In this document: positions 9,320-17,768 of the stretch, piece after piece
How the letters are laid out: every line of letters starts with the position of its first letter
Position numbering within the stretch: position 1 is the stretch's first letter
Assembly: GCF_002261265.1 (NCBI RefSeq)
Contig: NZ_NEVK01000004.1
Location: 248,001 to 312,000 of the forward strand
Direction: 5' to 3'
Length of the DNA stretch: 64,000 nt
From: Bordetella genomosp. 7
GTDB lineage: Bacteria > Pseudomonadota > Gammaproteobacteria > Burkholderiales > Burkholderiaceae_B
Made by a program: the position numbers and the translations under genes
The notes under the pieces: model-generated
Database searches by the model: none
Seen by the model: only the letters and a program-made list of their open reading frames with translations
Told to the model about the DNA's origin: nothing

Positions 9320-9601
9320 ATGACCCATGCCAGTCGCAAGCGAGCAGGCAAGCGCGCACAGCCGGATACACCGGATACCCAAGCACAGCAGGGCAAAGGC
9401 GCCGATGCGGTGGCGGGCAAAGTCCTGCCCCCGAAGGGGCCGGTACAAGTGCCCACCCAGCCTTCCAAACCCGGCAAACACACGCCAGACGAGGCCGCGC
9501 AGGCCAGCGACCCTCCCCGCGACACCCGGGATGATTCGAGCTGGGCCGATGGCTCCAAGCCGAGGCCCAACGCCAAGCACGTGCGTACGCACTTGTTCTG
9601 A
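9320..9601 (+). CDS. Small disordered basic protein
   Basis: 93 residues, unrecognised. Composition is dominated by Lys, Pro, Gln, Ala and Asp with almost no hydrophobic residues, so it should be intrinsically disordered. ACGGAGG precedes the ATG at 9320 by 9 bases. It follows the glycine-rich membrane protein by 16 bases and faces the topoisomerase gene tail to tail. Similar short, hydrophilic proteins recur at 11264, 32576 and 40735, each beside stress-type genes. Confidence 0.65.
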   Translation: MTHASRKRAGKRAQPDTPDTQAQQGKGADAVAGKVLPPKGPVQVPTQPSKPGKHTPDEAAQASDPPRDTRDDSSWADGSKPRPNAKHVRTHLF

Positions 9602-9607
9602 CGGTTG

Positions 9608-9638
9608 CCCGGCGCTGCCGCCTCAGGCGGTCGCCGGG
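9608..9638. terminator. Hairpin between convergent genes
   Basis: Two nested perfect stems, CCCGGCG...CGCCGGG outside and CCGCC-TCA-GGCGG inside, overlap the stop codon of the topoisomerase gene. There is no T run on either side, so intrinsic termination is uncertain; it may only protect mRNA ends. Confidence 0.35.
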
Positions 9639-10651
9639 TACGAGTATGTCCGCAGGAAATGCCACAGGCGTCGCTCGTCGGCATTCAGGCCGCGCGGCGA
9701 GTCGGGGGCCGCGCCGCGTGGGGGCAATTCGCCGCGCACGTATGCTTGCAGAATCGCGGGATGTATATAACAACTGCGACATACCGCCGGGGTGTTGCTC
9801 AGGCGGCCGGCTACCTGCTTGACGACCTGGACCATGTTGCGCTTGGCCTCGCTTTCGCTGGCCGCCGGCAGGCGCTGCAGCAGGGCGAACGCCATCACCG
9901 AGCCTGCCCAAGTGCGGTAGTGTTTGGCCGTGAAACCGCCTCCGCCGGCCTCTTTCAAGTATGCATTGACCATTTCCGAGCTCACCGGCCGCGCCTGTCC
10001 GTCGGCGTCGCGGTAGTGAAACAGTTGCTGCCCCGGCAGATCCATGCAGCGCTTGACGGTGCGCGCCACCCGCGCGTCACTGACCGTCACATCGTGGGGC
10101 ACGCCGCTCTTGCCGATGAACCGCAGGCGCAGGCGATCGCCCGCCACGGCAGTATGGCGACGCTTCAGCGTCGTCAGGCCATACGACTTGTTGGCGCGGG
10201 CATATTCGCGTGTGCCGATGCGGATAAGCGTGATTTCCAGCAAGCGCACCACGACGGCCAGCACCTTGTCCTGCGACAGCGCCCGTAACCGCATGTCGCG
10301 CTCGACCCGGCGCCGTATGCGCGGCAGCCCCGCGGCGAATTCCAGCAGCTGCCCATACTTGCTGGCATCGCGCACGGCCGTCCAGTCGGGATGATAGCGA
10401 TACTGCTTGCGCCCGCGTGCATCGCGACCGGTAGCCTGCAGATGGCCATTGGCCTGGGGGCAGATCCAGACCTCGGTATATGCGGGCGGGATGGCCAACG
10501 CATCGATGCGCCTCACCACGGCCGGGTCCCTGATGACCTTGCCCTGCGTGTCCAGGTAGCGGAACTTGCCTGCGCGGGTGCGCGCGCGGGTAAAACCGGG
10601 CCGCCGGTCGTCCACATACACCAGGCCGCTTTCGGCGGGCAGCGGGAACAC
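9623..10651 (-). CDS. DNA topoisomerase IB (poxvirus-type)
   Basis: 342 residues. Bacterial type IB enzyme that nicks one strand, lets it swivel, and reseals it, relaxing supercoils. Seen in order: LVYVDDRRPGFTRAR at the N-terminus, RKQYRYHPDW, the KSYGLTTLKRRH region with its active-site basic residues, FIGKSGVPHDV (catalytic Lys loop), KHYRTWAGS (active-site His/Arg), and the nucleophile Tyr in NTPAVCRSCYIHPAIL. The GTG at 10651 is chosen as the start because the family begins about here; the open frame runs further upstream but there overlaps the divergent PfpI gene. It is part of the stress-type island. Confidence 0.88.
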   Translation of the reverse strand: MFPLPAESGLVYVDDRRPGFTRARTRAGKFRYLDTQGKVIRDPAVVRRIDALAIPPAYTEVWICPQANGHLQATGRDARGRKQYRYHPDWTAVRDASKYGQLLEFAAGLPRIRRRVERDMRLRALSQDKVLAVVVRLLEITLIRIGTREYARANKSYGLTTLKRRHTAVAGDRLRLRFIGKSGVPHDVTVSDARVARTVKRCMDLPGQQLFHYRDADGQARPVSSEMVNAYLKEAGGGGFTAKHYRTWAGSVMAFALLQRLPAASESEAKRNMVQVVKQVAGRLSNTPAVCRSCYIHPAILQAYVRGELPPRGAAPDSPRGLNADERRLWHFLRTYSYPATA

Positions 10652-10697
10652 GGGTTGCTGCCCCCCGTTGCGGACTTCATGTACAACGGAGGTATCT

Positions 10698-11243
10698 ATG
10701 GAAGGTTCCTTGAAAGATGTCAACGTTGCTATCCTCGCGGTGGATGGCTTTGAGCAAGTGGAACTGACGCGGCCTCGCGAGGCGCTGGCGCAGCAGGGCG
10801 CGCGCACCGCGCTCGTATCGGCCGCGCGCGAGCCCATCCTGGGCATGCATCACATCGACAAAGGAGACCGGTTCGACGTGGACCTGATCTTCAGCGAGGC
10901 CCGCGCCGCGGATTTCGATGCCGTGCTGTTGCCGGGCGGGGTCGTCAATGCCGACGAGATCCGCATGCACCCCGCCGCCCGCGATTTCGTGCGGGCCATG
11001 CAGGAGCAGGGCAAGGTCATCGCCGTCATATGCCACGGGCCGTGGCTGCTGGCGTCTGCCGATCTGCTGCGCGGCCGGACGCTGACAAGCTGGCCCTCGG
11101 TACAGGACGACCTGCGCAACGCCGGCGCGCACTGGGTTGACCAGGAGGTGGTGGTAGACGGCAATCTCGTCAGCAGTCGCAAGCCCGACGATATTCCGGC
11201 CTTCAACCGCGAAATGCTGCGGGTGATCGGGGCGCATCGTTAA
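10698..11243 (+). CDS. PfpI/DJ-1 family protein (YhbO-like)
   Basis: 181 residues, standard for the family. The reactive cysteine is Cys112 in VICHGPWLL, with the conserved acidic residue in the GFEQVELTRP loop near residue 20. Members act as glyoxalase/deglycase-type or chaperone-like stress proteins; which reaction applies is unclear. GGAGG lies 5 bases before the ATG at 10698. Transcribed divergently from topoisomerase IB with only about 46 bases between the starts, so the two share one control region. Confidence 0.9.
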   Translation: MEGSLKDVNVAILAVDGFEQVELTRPREALAQQGARTALVSAAREPILGMHHIDKGDRFDVDLIFSEARAADFDAVLLPGGVVNADEIRMHPAARDFVRAMQEQGKVIAVICHGPWLLASADLLRGRTLTSWPSVQDDLRNAGAHWVDQEVVVDGNLVSSRKPDDIPAFNREMLRVIGAHR

Positions 11244-11263
11244 CTGCAGGTTCGCGGCCGAAC

Positions 11264-11449
11264 CTATGAGCGGCGGGCTCCGCCGCCACGCTGCCGCTGG
11301 CTTTGCTGATCCTGGCCAGTACCGACCTGGGTCGCATGGCCATCCTTTTTGCTGCGGTTCTGATTGTCGCCGTGGCTTTGCTGCGATTCCCTTGGCGTAT
11401 CGTCTTCGGTGGGATCCGGTTTCGAATCGGGTCGATCAGTGGGTTTCAT
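11264..11449 (-). CDS. Small disordered stress-type protein
   Basis: 61 residues, unrecognised; almost wholly polar (MKPTDRPDSKPDPTEDD start, QQSQRQRGGGARRS end), hence disordered. AAGGAG sits 6 bases before the ATG at 11449. It overlaps the last codons of the CinA-type gene by 4 bases and is therefore translationally coupled to it. Real expression is supported by the ribosome site and overlap; its function is unknown. Confidence 0.65.
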   Translation of the reverse strand: MKPTDRPDSKPDPTEDDTPRESQQSHGDNQNRSKKDGHATQVGTGQDQQSQRQRGGGARRS

Positions 11450-11982
11450 GTTGGCTCCTTTGCCGATATGGCAGGGGTAGGGGATTCGCCGGCCTGCCAT
11501 GCCCGGTGGTAATGAGGCAGGCGCGACAGCGCATAACGGGCGCTGGCCTGGCGGATCGCATTGCGCCCGCCGGAGAACACGCGGGTTTCGGTGTAGATCA
11601 CCGGCCGCCCATCGGCCGCGCCGCTTCTGAACAGCCACGCATAACACTGGGTGCCTGGCTCGATGTCGTCGTCCGTAGCGTCCGACACGCCGGTGTTGGC
11701 GATTGCCACGGGCGCCGGGCTCAGCCGGCTGGCGCCCAGCGCCATGGCGCGGGCGACCGGTTCGCTGGTCAGGTTGCAGCGCTGCAGCAGCCCCTGATCC
11801 AGCCCGAGGCAGCGCATCTTGGCCTGCGGCGCATAAGTCACGAACGCACAATCGAGCAAACTGCCGGCGCCCGGCACATCCGCAAGCGTGGCGGCAATCA
11901 GGCCTGCGGTACAGGACTCTGCCGTCACCAGCGCCAGGGACTGCTCGCGCATGTAGCGGGCCACGCGTTCTATTTCATTCAT
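11446..11982 (-). CDS. CinA-like nicotinamide-nucleotide amidohydrolase (PncC-type)
   Basis: 178 residues, matching the stand-alone C-terminal CinA domain. Marks seen: LVTAESCTAGLIAATLADVPG near residues 17-40 and AIANTGVSDATDD near 93-105, which form the active site with its Ser and Lys/Asp partners. PncC deamidates nicotinamide mononucleotide to nicotinate mononucleotide, salvaging NAD breakdown products. Some stand-alone homologues may not be active, so the reaction is inferred. The ATG at 11982 lies 8 bases after GGAG; an in-frame GTG three codons upstream overlaps that site and is unlikely. Confidence 0.85.
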   Translation of the reverse strand: MNEIERVARYMREQSLALVTAESCTAGLIAATLADVPGAGSLLDCAFVTYAPQAKMRCLGLDQGLLQRCNLTSEPVARAMALGASRLSPAPVAIANTGVSDATDDDIEPGTQCYAWLFRSGAADGRPVIYTETRVFSGGRNAIRQASARYALSRLPHYHRAWQAGESPTPAISAKEPT

Positions 11983-12035
11983 GCCACACACTCCGTAGAT
12001 CGACAGCGGCTTTGCAAGAGGCGTGCCCGGCCGGG

Positions 12036-12797
12036 CTAGCGCGGCGGCAGAGGCTCGCCGCCCACGCGGGCGCCGACAATCATTTCGGTCGCCCAGCCCA
12101 GCAATATGGTGGTGTACGCCCGTTGGGCGGCTTTATCGGTCAGCGCATGGTCGGCGCCGTCCACGATGCGATGCGTCATCGAGTGCGCGCGCACGAACGC
12201 CGACCGGTAGTTCATGATGGTCGAATGGGGAATAAACGCGTCGTGCTCGGCTTCCACAATGAGCACATCGCCGGTAAAAGCTTCACACGCGGCCAGGGCC
12301 CGGTTTTCCCCGGGGGCCACGCGGGCCCGGCGGTAGGCAGCCAGGCTTTCACGCTCCAGGGCGCCCTTGGGGCGCTCCCATTCCTCGTCGCGATACAGAG
12401 CGGGCACGTGCAACGCCAGCCAGCGCACGGGCCGCAGCGCCGACAGCAGGGCGGCAAGATAGCCGCCGTAGCTGCTGCCCACCACGGCGATGGCCGTGCG
12501 GTCGATCCACGGGTGGCTGAGCAATCGGTCATAGGCGGCCAGCACGTCGCGCAGGCTGTCGGCGCGCGATACGCGCGCGCGCTGCGTCTCGGTGGCCGCA
12601 TGGCCGCGCAAGTCGAAGGTCAGGCATACACATCCCAGGCCGGCAATGCTGCGGGCGCGCACCAGGTCGAACTGCTGGCTGCCGCCCCAGCCGTGGATGA
12701 ACAGCACGCCCGGCATCCGCGTGGCAGGCGCCAGGAACGTGCCCGACAGATCCTGCCCATCGACGTTGATCGTCACGGAATGGTTACTCGTGGCCAT
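12036..12797 (-). CDS. Alpha/beta hydrolase, prolyl-oligopeptidase/DLH-like
   Basis: 253 residues. The oxyanion region FIHGWGGS is near residues 33-40 and the nucleophile elbow GSSYGG gives Ser109. An Asp in EAEHDAFIP and a His in DGADHAL complete the likely triad. The substrate is unknown; esterase or peptidase activity is likely. It overlaps the DUF3182 gene by 14 bases and is transcribed after it, so the two proteins are likely made together. Confidence 0.85.
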   Translation of the reverse strand: MATSNHSVTINVDGQDLSGTFLAPATRMPGVLFIHGWGGSQQFDLVRARSIAGLGCVCLTFDLRGHAATETQRARVSRADSLRDVLAAYDRLLSHPWIDRTAIAVVGSSYGGYLAALLSALRPVRWLALHVPALYRDEEWERPKGALERESLAAYRRARVAPGENRALAACEAFTGDVLIVEAEHDAFIPHSTIMNYRSAFVRAHSMTHRIVDGADHALTDKAAQRAYTTILLGWATEMIVGARVGGEPLPPR

Positions 12798-13926
12798 GGC
12801 GCACCACTCCCGCGGACTTTCGGATACGGCCTACGAAGGGGTCATCGTCGTCGTAGATCAGCAGGGCGTCGGCGGGCTCGCCGTTGCCTTCCCCATAGCT
12901 TTCCGTGGTCCTGGCGCGCACCCGTGTCAGGCCGGCGTCGGCGGCGAAAGCCTCTAGCGCGCAGGCTTCGCCCATGCTGGCGCCGCCGGCCCGCCACGAC
13001 TGTTCCAGCACGCCATAGCGATACTGGCCCTGCGCATTGCGGCCGCCGGCCACATCGTAGTTGCGGCGCGAAGCATAGAAGCCCGGGTAGCTCAGCTCGA
13101 TGGCGCGGTCATACTGCATGGCCAGTCCGATAGCGTGCCGCAGGGCGGCCGGCCAATGGCGAGCCGCCAGCACGTCCAGGTCACCGCGCACGAATATCAT
13201 GTCCGAGCCGCCATAAACCGCCGCGCCCTGGTTGTCGCGGGTGAGCCGTTGCGTGCCGACATAGCTTGCGCACAGGCCGGGCAGTCTTGCCACGCCCACG
13301 CTATAAGTGTCCACGTCTTCCAGGTGTTCTTCCAGCACCAGCCCGCACTGCGCGAATTCGCTTTCGTCCAGGCTGCGTACCGCGGCGCGCAGGTCAGCCT
13401 CGTCGTGCGCGGTCAGTTGCCCGCGTCCCGCGGTGGCATGCACGGGCTTGATGCGCACCGGGCCGTCGCGCAGCAGCAGGGCGCCCGCACGCAATGCGTC
13501 CTGGCAAGAAAAAACGGTATAGCCCTGCAGCACACAGCCGCGCAGCCGCTCGCCGAGCCTGGCCTGCCACCCGGGCGGCGGCGCGGCATGAGCGCGCTCC
13601 AGCACAGGGTGCGAGATGGCCTTGGTGGCGACGAACTCATAAGGCACCACTCCGCCATACAGGTCGGCCTCGTTCCCGATGCCCAGCCGCTCGGCCGCCG
13701 GCGCGCCAAGCGTCATCGCGGGCACATAGTAGATTCGCTCGCGGCCGGGGCGCGCGTCGCCGCCGGGTTCGTAGTCCAGGACGCACGGGCATCCCAGCAC
13801 GGTTGCCAGCTTGCCCGCCAGGGCGCGATGACTGGCGATGTCGTGGGCGCTCGCGCCCAGGCGGCGCGGATAGGGCACGACCAGCGCGGGGGGAGCCGCG
13901 GAACCGTTGGCTTTCAGCTTGGACAT
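12784..13926 (-). CDS. DUF3182 family protein, ATP-grasp-like
   Basis: 380 residues. Recognised as DUF3182 from the overall pattern (ERIYYVPAMTL, VRIKPVHATAGRGQ, GLVLEEHLEDVDTYSVG). The last two resemble the nucleotide-binding lysine and EEHL strands of ATP-grasp ligases, so an ATP-dependent ligase is possible; no product is known. The ATG at 13926 (MSKLK) is chosen. An in-frame ATG at 13965 would add 13 residues, and neither has a clear ribosome site. It leads the operon with the alpha/beta hydrolase and is divergent from terC. Confidence 0.75.
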   Translation of the reverse strand: MSKLKANGSAAPPALVVPYPRRLGASAHDIASHRALAGKLATVLGCPCVLDYEPGGDARPGRERIYYVPAMTLGAPAAERLGIGNEADLYGGVVPYEFVATKAISHPVLERAHAAPPPGWQARLGERLRGCVLQGYTVFSCQDALRAGALLLRDGPVRIKPVHATAGRGQLTAHDEADLRAAVRSLDESEFAQCGLVLEEHLEDVDTYSVGVARLPGLCASYVGTQRLTRDNQGAAVYGGSDMIFVRGDLDVLAARHWPAALRHAIGLAMQYDRAIELSYPGFYASRRNYDVAGGRNAQGQYRYGVLEQSWRAGGASMGEACALEAFAADAGLTRVRARTTESYGEGNGEPADALLIYDDDDPFVGRIRKSAGVVRHGHE

Positions 13927-14040
13927 AGTAATGGCGCTGTAGGCGGGTGTCCGCCCTGTACGCATGCCGCGTGCCCAAGCTAGCGCAGATCCCGCAGAAT
14001 CTTGGCTAATCCGTTGATTTTAAGGAATATTTCGGACGCT

Positions 14041-14099
14041 ACCCCGTGGTTGGCCGGGTGCGGGGTCACTGGTAACAACACGTCAACGCCGTTCCGGCG
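14041..14099 (+). promoter_or_regulatory. Structured leader upstream of terC
   Basis: Between the DUF3182 and terC starts lies about 230 bp without a gene. It holds two perfect stems on the terC strand: ACCCCG (14041-14046) with CGGGGT (14061-14066), and CGCCG (14087-14091) with CGGCG (14095-14099). TerC genes are often preceded by the Mn2+ yybP-ykoY riboswitch, but its signature GGGGAGUAG is not seen here. Promoter elements are not clear. Confidence 0.35.
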
Positions 14100-14196
14100 G
14101 GGCCACTGTAAGGTATTATTCAGCCTCTTTGAATTCAGCTAGTTGTAAGAATGGCTGAAACAGCGTCTTTACTACCTTATTTACCTCGGAGATTGC

Positions 14197-14925
14197 ATGC
14201 TTGAGTTCCTGCAAACCCTCAGCTGGGCCGCCGTGTTCCAGATTATTCTTATCGACATCCTGCTGGGCGGCGACAACGCTGTAGTCATTGCACTGGCATG
14301 CCGCAATCTGCCGGCCAAGCAGCGCATGCAGGGCATTCTATGGGGCACCGCCGGCGCCATTGGCTTGCGCGTCGTACTGATTGCCTTCGCGCTCACCCTG
14401 TTGACGATTCCCTACCTGAAGATCGTAGGCGCCTTGCTGCTGCTGTGGGTCGGCGTCAAACTGCTGATCCCCGAAGAGGACGCGCACGGCAACATCCAGG
14501 GCGGCGCGTCGGTATGGGCAGCCGTCAAGACCATTATCGTAGCGGACTTCGTCATGAGCCTGGACAACGTGATCGCCATCGCGGGCGCGGCGCAGATGGC
14601 CGACCCCTCGCACCAGATCGGACTGGTGATCTTCGGCCTGGTGGTCAGCGTGCCCATCATCATCTGGGGCAGCACGCTGGTGCTCAAGCTCATCGACCGC
14701 TACCCGCTGGTCGTGACATTCGGCGCGGGCCTGCTGGGCTGGATTGCCGGCGGCATGCTGGTTACCGATGTGGTCGTGGTCGAGCAGTTTGGCGAGATCT
14801 CGGGCGCCACCAAGCTCGCCGCCGAGGTCGTGGGTGCGCTCTTTGTGGTGGGCCTGGGCCGCTGGATCGCGGCGCGCAAGCGGGCCGCCGCGCCCGCCGC
14901 CCAGGCGGCGCGCCAGGACGCCTGA
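14197..14925 (+). CDS. TerC family integral membrane protein (metal exporter-like)
   Basis: 242 residues with about seven membrane spans. Conserved acidic membrane motifs are visible: LGGDNAVVIALACR near residues 23-36 and MSLDNVIAIAGAA near 117-129; their Asp-Asn pairs are thought to bind metal. Members include Alx/YkoY-type Mn2+ exporters and tellurite-resistance TerC. CGGAG lies 6 bases before the ATG at 14197. It is a single-gene unit, divergent from DUF3182 and followed by a strong terminator. Export of Mn2+ is the likeliest role, including loading of extracytoplasmic enzymes. Confidence 0.9.
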   Translation: MLEFLQTLSWAAVFQIILIDILLGGDNAVVIALACRNLPAKQRMQGILWGTAGAIGLRVVLIAFALTLLTIPYLKIVGALLLLWVGVKLLIPEEDAHGNIQGGASVWAAVKTIIVADFVMSLDNVIAIAGAAQMADPSHQIGLVIFGLVVSVPIIIWGSTLVLKLIDRYPLVVTFGAGLLGWIAGGMLVTDVVVVEQFGEISGATKLAAEVVGALFVVGLGRWIAARKRAAAPAAQAARQDA

Positions 14926-14934
14926 GCCTGACAC

Positions 14935-14956
14935 GTCGCGCCCGTGCGGGCGCGAC
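14935..14956 (+). repeat. GC-rich hairpin after terC
   Basis: GTCGCGCCC and GGGCGCGAC form a perfect 9-10 bp stem with a tiny loop just past the terC stop, in front of the main terminator. There is no T run of its own. Confidence 0.4.
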
Positions 14957-14970
14957 GGCTCTCCGCCCGC

Positions 14971-15015
14971 ACGGGCCGCGCAGCGCATAACGTGTTGCGC
15001 GGCCCGTTTCTTTTT
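14971..15015 (+). terminator. Rho-independent terminator after terC
   Basis: A 12-bp perfect stem (ACGGGCCGCGCA paired with TGCGCGGCCCGT) with a 13-base loop is followed by TTTCTTTTT. This is the clearest intrinsic terminator in the window and ends the terC transcript. Confidence 0.85.
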
Positions 15016-15183
15016 CGCCAGAGCCTGCCAAACCCGCCACACCCCGCATCTGCCATGATGCGCGGGGCGGCAGTTTGTCCTGCCGCTGCAGCGGGCTTTA
15101 TCATGGCAACGGCCTTCCCATTGCGGAAGGCCGCGTCGTCGCGGCCCGCGCTTGCAGTGCCGCTTGTTGTGGAGGTCCCCCAT

Positions 15184-17658
15184 TTGACCCGGCCAGCACC
15201 CTATACCAGACCCTTGGGCATGTTCATCGAATCGGCGTTGCCACGCGCCTGGTCCGCCGTGCCCTGGGCAAGGAATGCGTGCTGCATCTTCATCCTGCTG
15301 CTGGCGATGTTGGTGGGCGGCGCCGCCCATGCCGCGCAGGCAGCCGACACGTCTTCCACGCAGGCGCCGACCGCCACCGACACATCCGAACTGACGCCCG
15401 CCCGCCTGGCGGATCTGCTGGAAGATCCCGCCGCGCGTCAACGGCTGGTTGAACAATTGCGCGATGCCGCGCCGGCGGCAGGGGACGAGGCGTCGCAGCA
15501 AACGGCGAGCGCGCCCTCATTGCCGGGCCGCCTGGCGCAAAGCGCCCAGGCCTTCCTGGCCGGCATGGCCACCCACGCGGGCCGCGCCGTAGACGAATTG
15601 ACGTCGTTGAGCAGCGGCGGCATGACGCCCCAGCAACGTCAAGAGCTTTCGAGCGCGCTGCTGGGGGTCGCCCTGGTGGCTGCGGTAACCCTGGTGGCAT
15701 TCTGGCTGCTGCGCGCCATCGCCGCGCATGCGTATGCGCGCATCGACCGCTGGCTCGCGCGCCAGCCTCATACAACGGCCGGCGCCCCACGAGGCGCGGT
15801 GCTGGCGGTGATGTTGCGCCGCGCCGGCGCAATGACCGGCGCCCTGGTCATAGACCTGGCCATCGTGCTGGCGGCCGGGCTCGCGGGCTACCTAGCGGGG
15901 CTTTACGGCACCTCGCCGCGGGGAGACATCAGCGCCGCGCAGGTGATGTTCGTGCGGGCCTATATCGCCGTGGAATTCGCCAAGGCGCTGATCCGCGGCG
16001 TGTTCGCCACGCGGTATCCCATGTTGCGCCTGTTCACGATGGAAGACGATCTGGCGCGCTACTGGAACAGCCGGCTGGGCCGCATCGCCACGGCCATCGG
16101 CTACGGCCTGCTGCTCGCCGAACCGCTGGCCAAGGCCTTGCTGACTGAGTCTATCGGCGAACTGCTGGGCCTGATCATCATGCTCGCGGCGTACCTGTAT
16201 GCGGTGCGCACAATATGGCGCAACCGCGTGGCATTGCGGCAACGCCTGGAAAGACGCGCCGCGCAGGCCACGGCGTCGTACTTCGGCACATGGTTCCGGC
16301 TGCTGGCGCGCACCTGGCACTGGCTGGCTGTCGGCTATTTCACCGTGCTGCTGGTCGTCAGCCAGGTCGATACCGAACACGCATTGCCGTTCATGGTGCA
16401 GGCCACCATACAGTCCCTGCTGTCGCTGGGAGTGGGCGCGTTGCTGCTCGTTGTGCTGCACGGCGCGCTGTCGCGCCGCATCGTCCTGCCGCAGGACGTG
16501 CGGACCAGGCTGCCCATGCTCGAGGCCCGGGTCAACGCCTACGTGCCCGCCGCGCTGAAAGGGCTGGGCGTACTTATCCGCATCGTTGTCGCGCTGTTCG
16601 TTCTGGACGCGTGGCGGGTGTTCGACCTGTCGAGCTGGCTGGTGTCGGATGCCGGCGCGACGGCTGTGCGCACCGTTGTCAATGTGGCCATCATCCTGCT
16701 GATCGCCGCCGTTGCCTGGACGCTGATCGCCAGCATCATCGAACACAGGCTCAGCCTCAGCGAGGGTTCGGGCACGCCCACCGCCCGCGAGCGCACGCTG
16801 CTGGCGCTGTTCCGCAATGCCGCCCTGATCGTCATCGTGACCCTGACAGTGCTGGTGGTGCTGTCGCAGATCGGCGTCGACATCGCGCCGCTGATCGCCG
16901 GGGCAGGGGTCGTGGGCCTGGCAATCGGCTTCGGTTCGCAGAAGCTGGTGCAAGACATCATCACAGGCGTGTTCATCCAGCTTGAAAACGGCATGAACCA
17001 GAACGACGTGGTGCAAGTGGCCGGCATCTTCGGCACGGTGGAAAAGATCACCATACGCTCGGTGGGCATACGCACGCTGGACGGCGGCTATCACCTGATT
17101 CCCTTCTCGTCTGTCGATGTCGTGTCCAACCACATGCGCGACTTCTCGTACCATCTGGGCGAGTACACCATCGCGCACCGCGAAAGCGTCGACGATGCCG
17201 TCCACCACCTGCGCCAGGCTTTCGAAGAGCTGATGCAGGACGAAGTGCTGGCGCCCGAGGTGCTTGAAGACATCAGCATTCCCGGCGTCACCGCGCTCAG
17301 CGAAAAAGGCGTGACGATACGCGTGCTGATCAAGACCACGCCCGGCATGCAATGGGCGGTGCAGCGCGGCTATAACCGGCTGGTCAAGAAACACTTCAAC
17401 GCCGCGGGCATCGAACTGCCGTATCCGCACACTGTGGTTTACTTCGGCCAGGACAAGAACGGCTACGCCCCGCCGGCCAACCTGTTCCTGCAGACCGACC
17501 GCCCGGACGAACACGGCAACGCCCGGGCCGCCGGCCAGACGCGACGCCGGCTTTCAAGAGAAACCGGCGCCGGCGGCGAAGACGTCCTGGGTAATGAGCT
17601 GGACCGGGTCAGCGAAGACGAAGACGACGCACCCGCTGCGCCACGGCCAGTCGCCTGA
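15184..17658 (+). CDS. Large MscS-family mechanosensitive channel (YbiO/MscM-like)
   Basis: 824 residues. A signal peptide (hydrophobic CIFILLLAMLVGGAAHAAQA) is followed by a periplasmic helical domain, about ten membrane spans, and the MscS core near residues 555-760. Core marks: the glycine-rich pore helix VVGLAIGFGSQKLVQDIITG near 575-592 and the beta-domain VEKITIRSVGIRTLDG. The tail is charged and disordered. It opens under membrane tension and releases solutes during osmotic downshock. The TTG at 15184 has GGAGGT 7 bases upstream and fits well; the ATG at 15220 is the alternative and also keeps the signal peptide. Confidence 0.88.
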   Translation: MTRPAPYTRPLGMFIESALPRAWSAVPWARNACCIFILLLAMLVGGAAHAAQAADTSSTQAPTATDTSELTPARLADLLEDPAARQRLVEQLRDAAPAAGDEASQQTASAPSLPGRLAQSAQAFLAGMATHAGRAVDELTSLSSGGMTPQQRQELSSALLGVALVAAVTLVAFWLLRAIAAHAYARIDRWLARQPHTTAGAPRGAVLAVMLRRAGAMTGALVIDLAIVLAAGLAGYLAGLYGTSPRGDISAAQVMFVRAYIAVEFAKALIRGVFATRYPMLRLFTMEDDLARYWNSRLGRIATAIGYGLLLAEPLAKALLTESIGELLGLIIMLAAYLYAVRTIWRNRVALRQRLERRAAQATASYFGTWFRLLARTWHWLAVGYFTVLLVVSQVDTEHALPFMVQATIQSLLSLGVGALLLVVLHGALSRRIVLPQDVRTRLPMLEARVNAYVPAALKGLGVLIRIVVALFVLDAWRVFDLSSWLVSDAGATAVRTVVNVAIILLIAAVAWTLIASIIEHRLSLSEGSGTPTARERTLLALFRNAALIVIVTLTVLVVLSQIGVDIAPLIAGAGVVGLAIGFGSQKLVQDIITGVFIQLENGMNQNDVVQVAGIFGTVEKITIRSVGIRTLDGGYHLIPFSSVDVVSNHMRDFSYHLGEYTIAHRESVDDAVHHLRQAFEELMQDEVLAPEVLEDISIPGVTALSEKGVTIRVLIKTTPGMQWAVQRGYNRLVKKHFNAAGIELPYPHTVVYFGQDKNGYAPPANLFLQTDRPDEHGNARAAGQTRRRLSRETGAGGEDVLGNELDRVSEDEDDAPAAPRPVA

Positions 17659-17768
17659 CCGCGGCTGGGGTTGCGCCAGATCGCAAGGGCCGGCCGCGCC
17701 TTTGCGCCACGACGCGGCCGGCCGGTGTACGCTGGCGGTTTATCGTCGGCCCTATGCCAGGTACTGCC

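Noticed and set aside
10645..10669. GGAAC-N16-CGTT before the PfpI gene as a firm EcfG-type promoter
   Set aside because: One match in GC-rich DNA, none seen before the other stress genes; this sigma system is not known to me in the likely group. Kept only as a check under a finding.
14041..14196. yybP-ykoY Mn2+ riboswitch
   Set aside because: The location fits, but the conserved GGGGAGUAG core and matching loop are not seen.
15184..15220. Much longer MscS-type protein starting near 14944
   Set aside because: That start would lie inside the terC terminator, and the added residues are not a plausible signal; the TTG with GGAGGT fits better.
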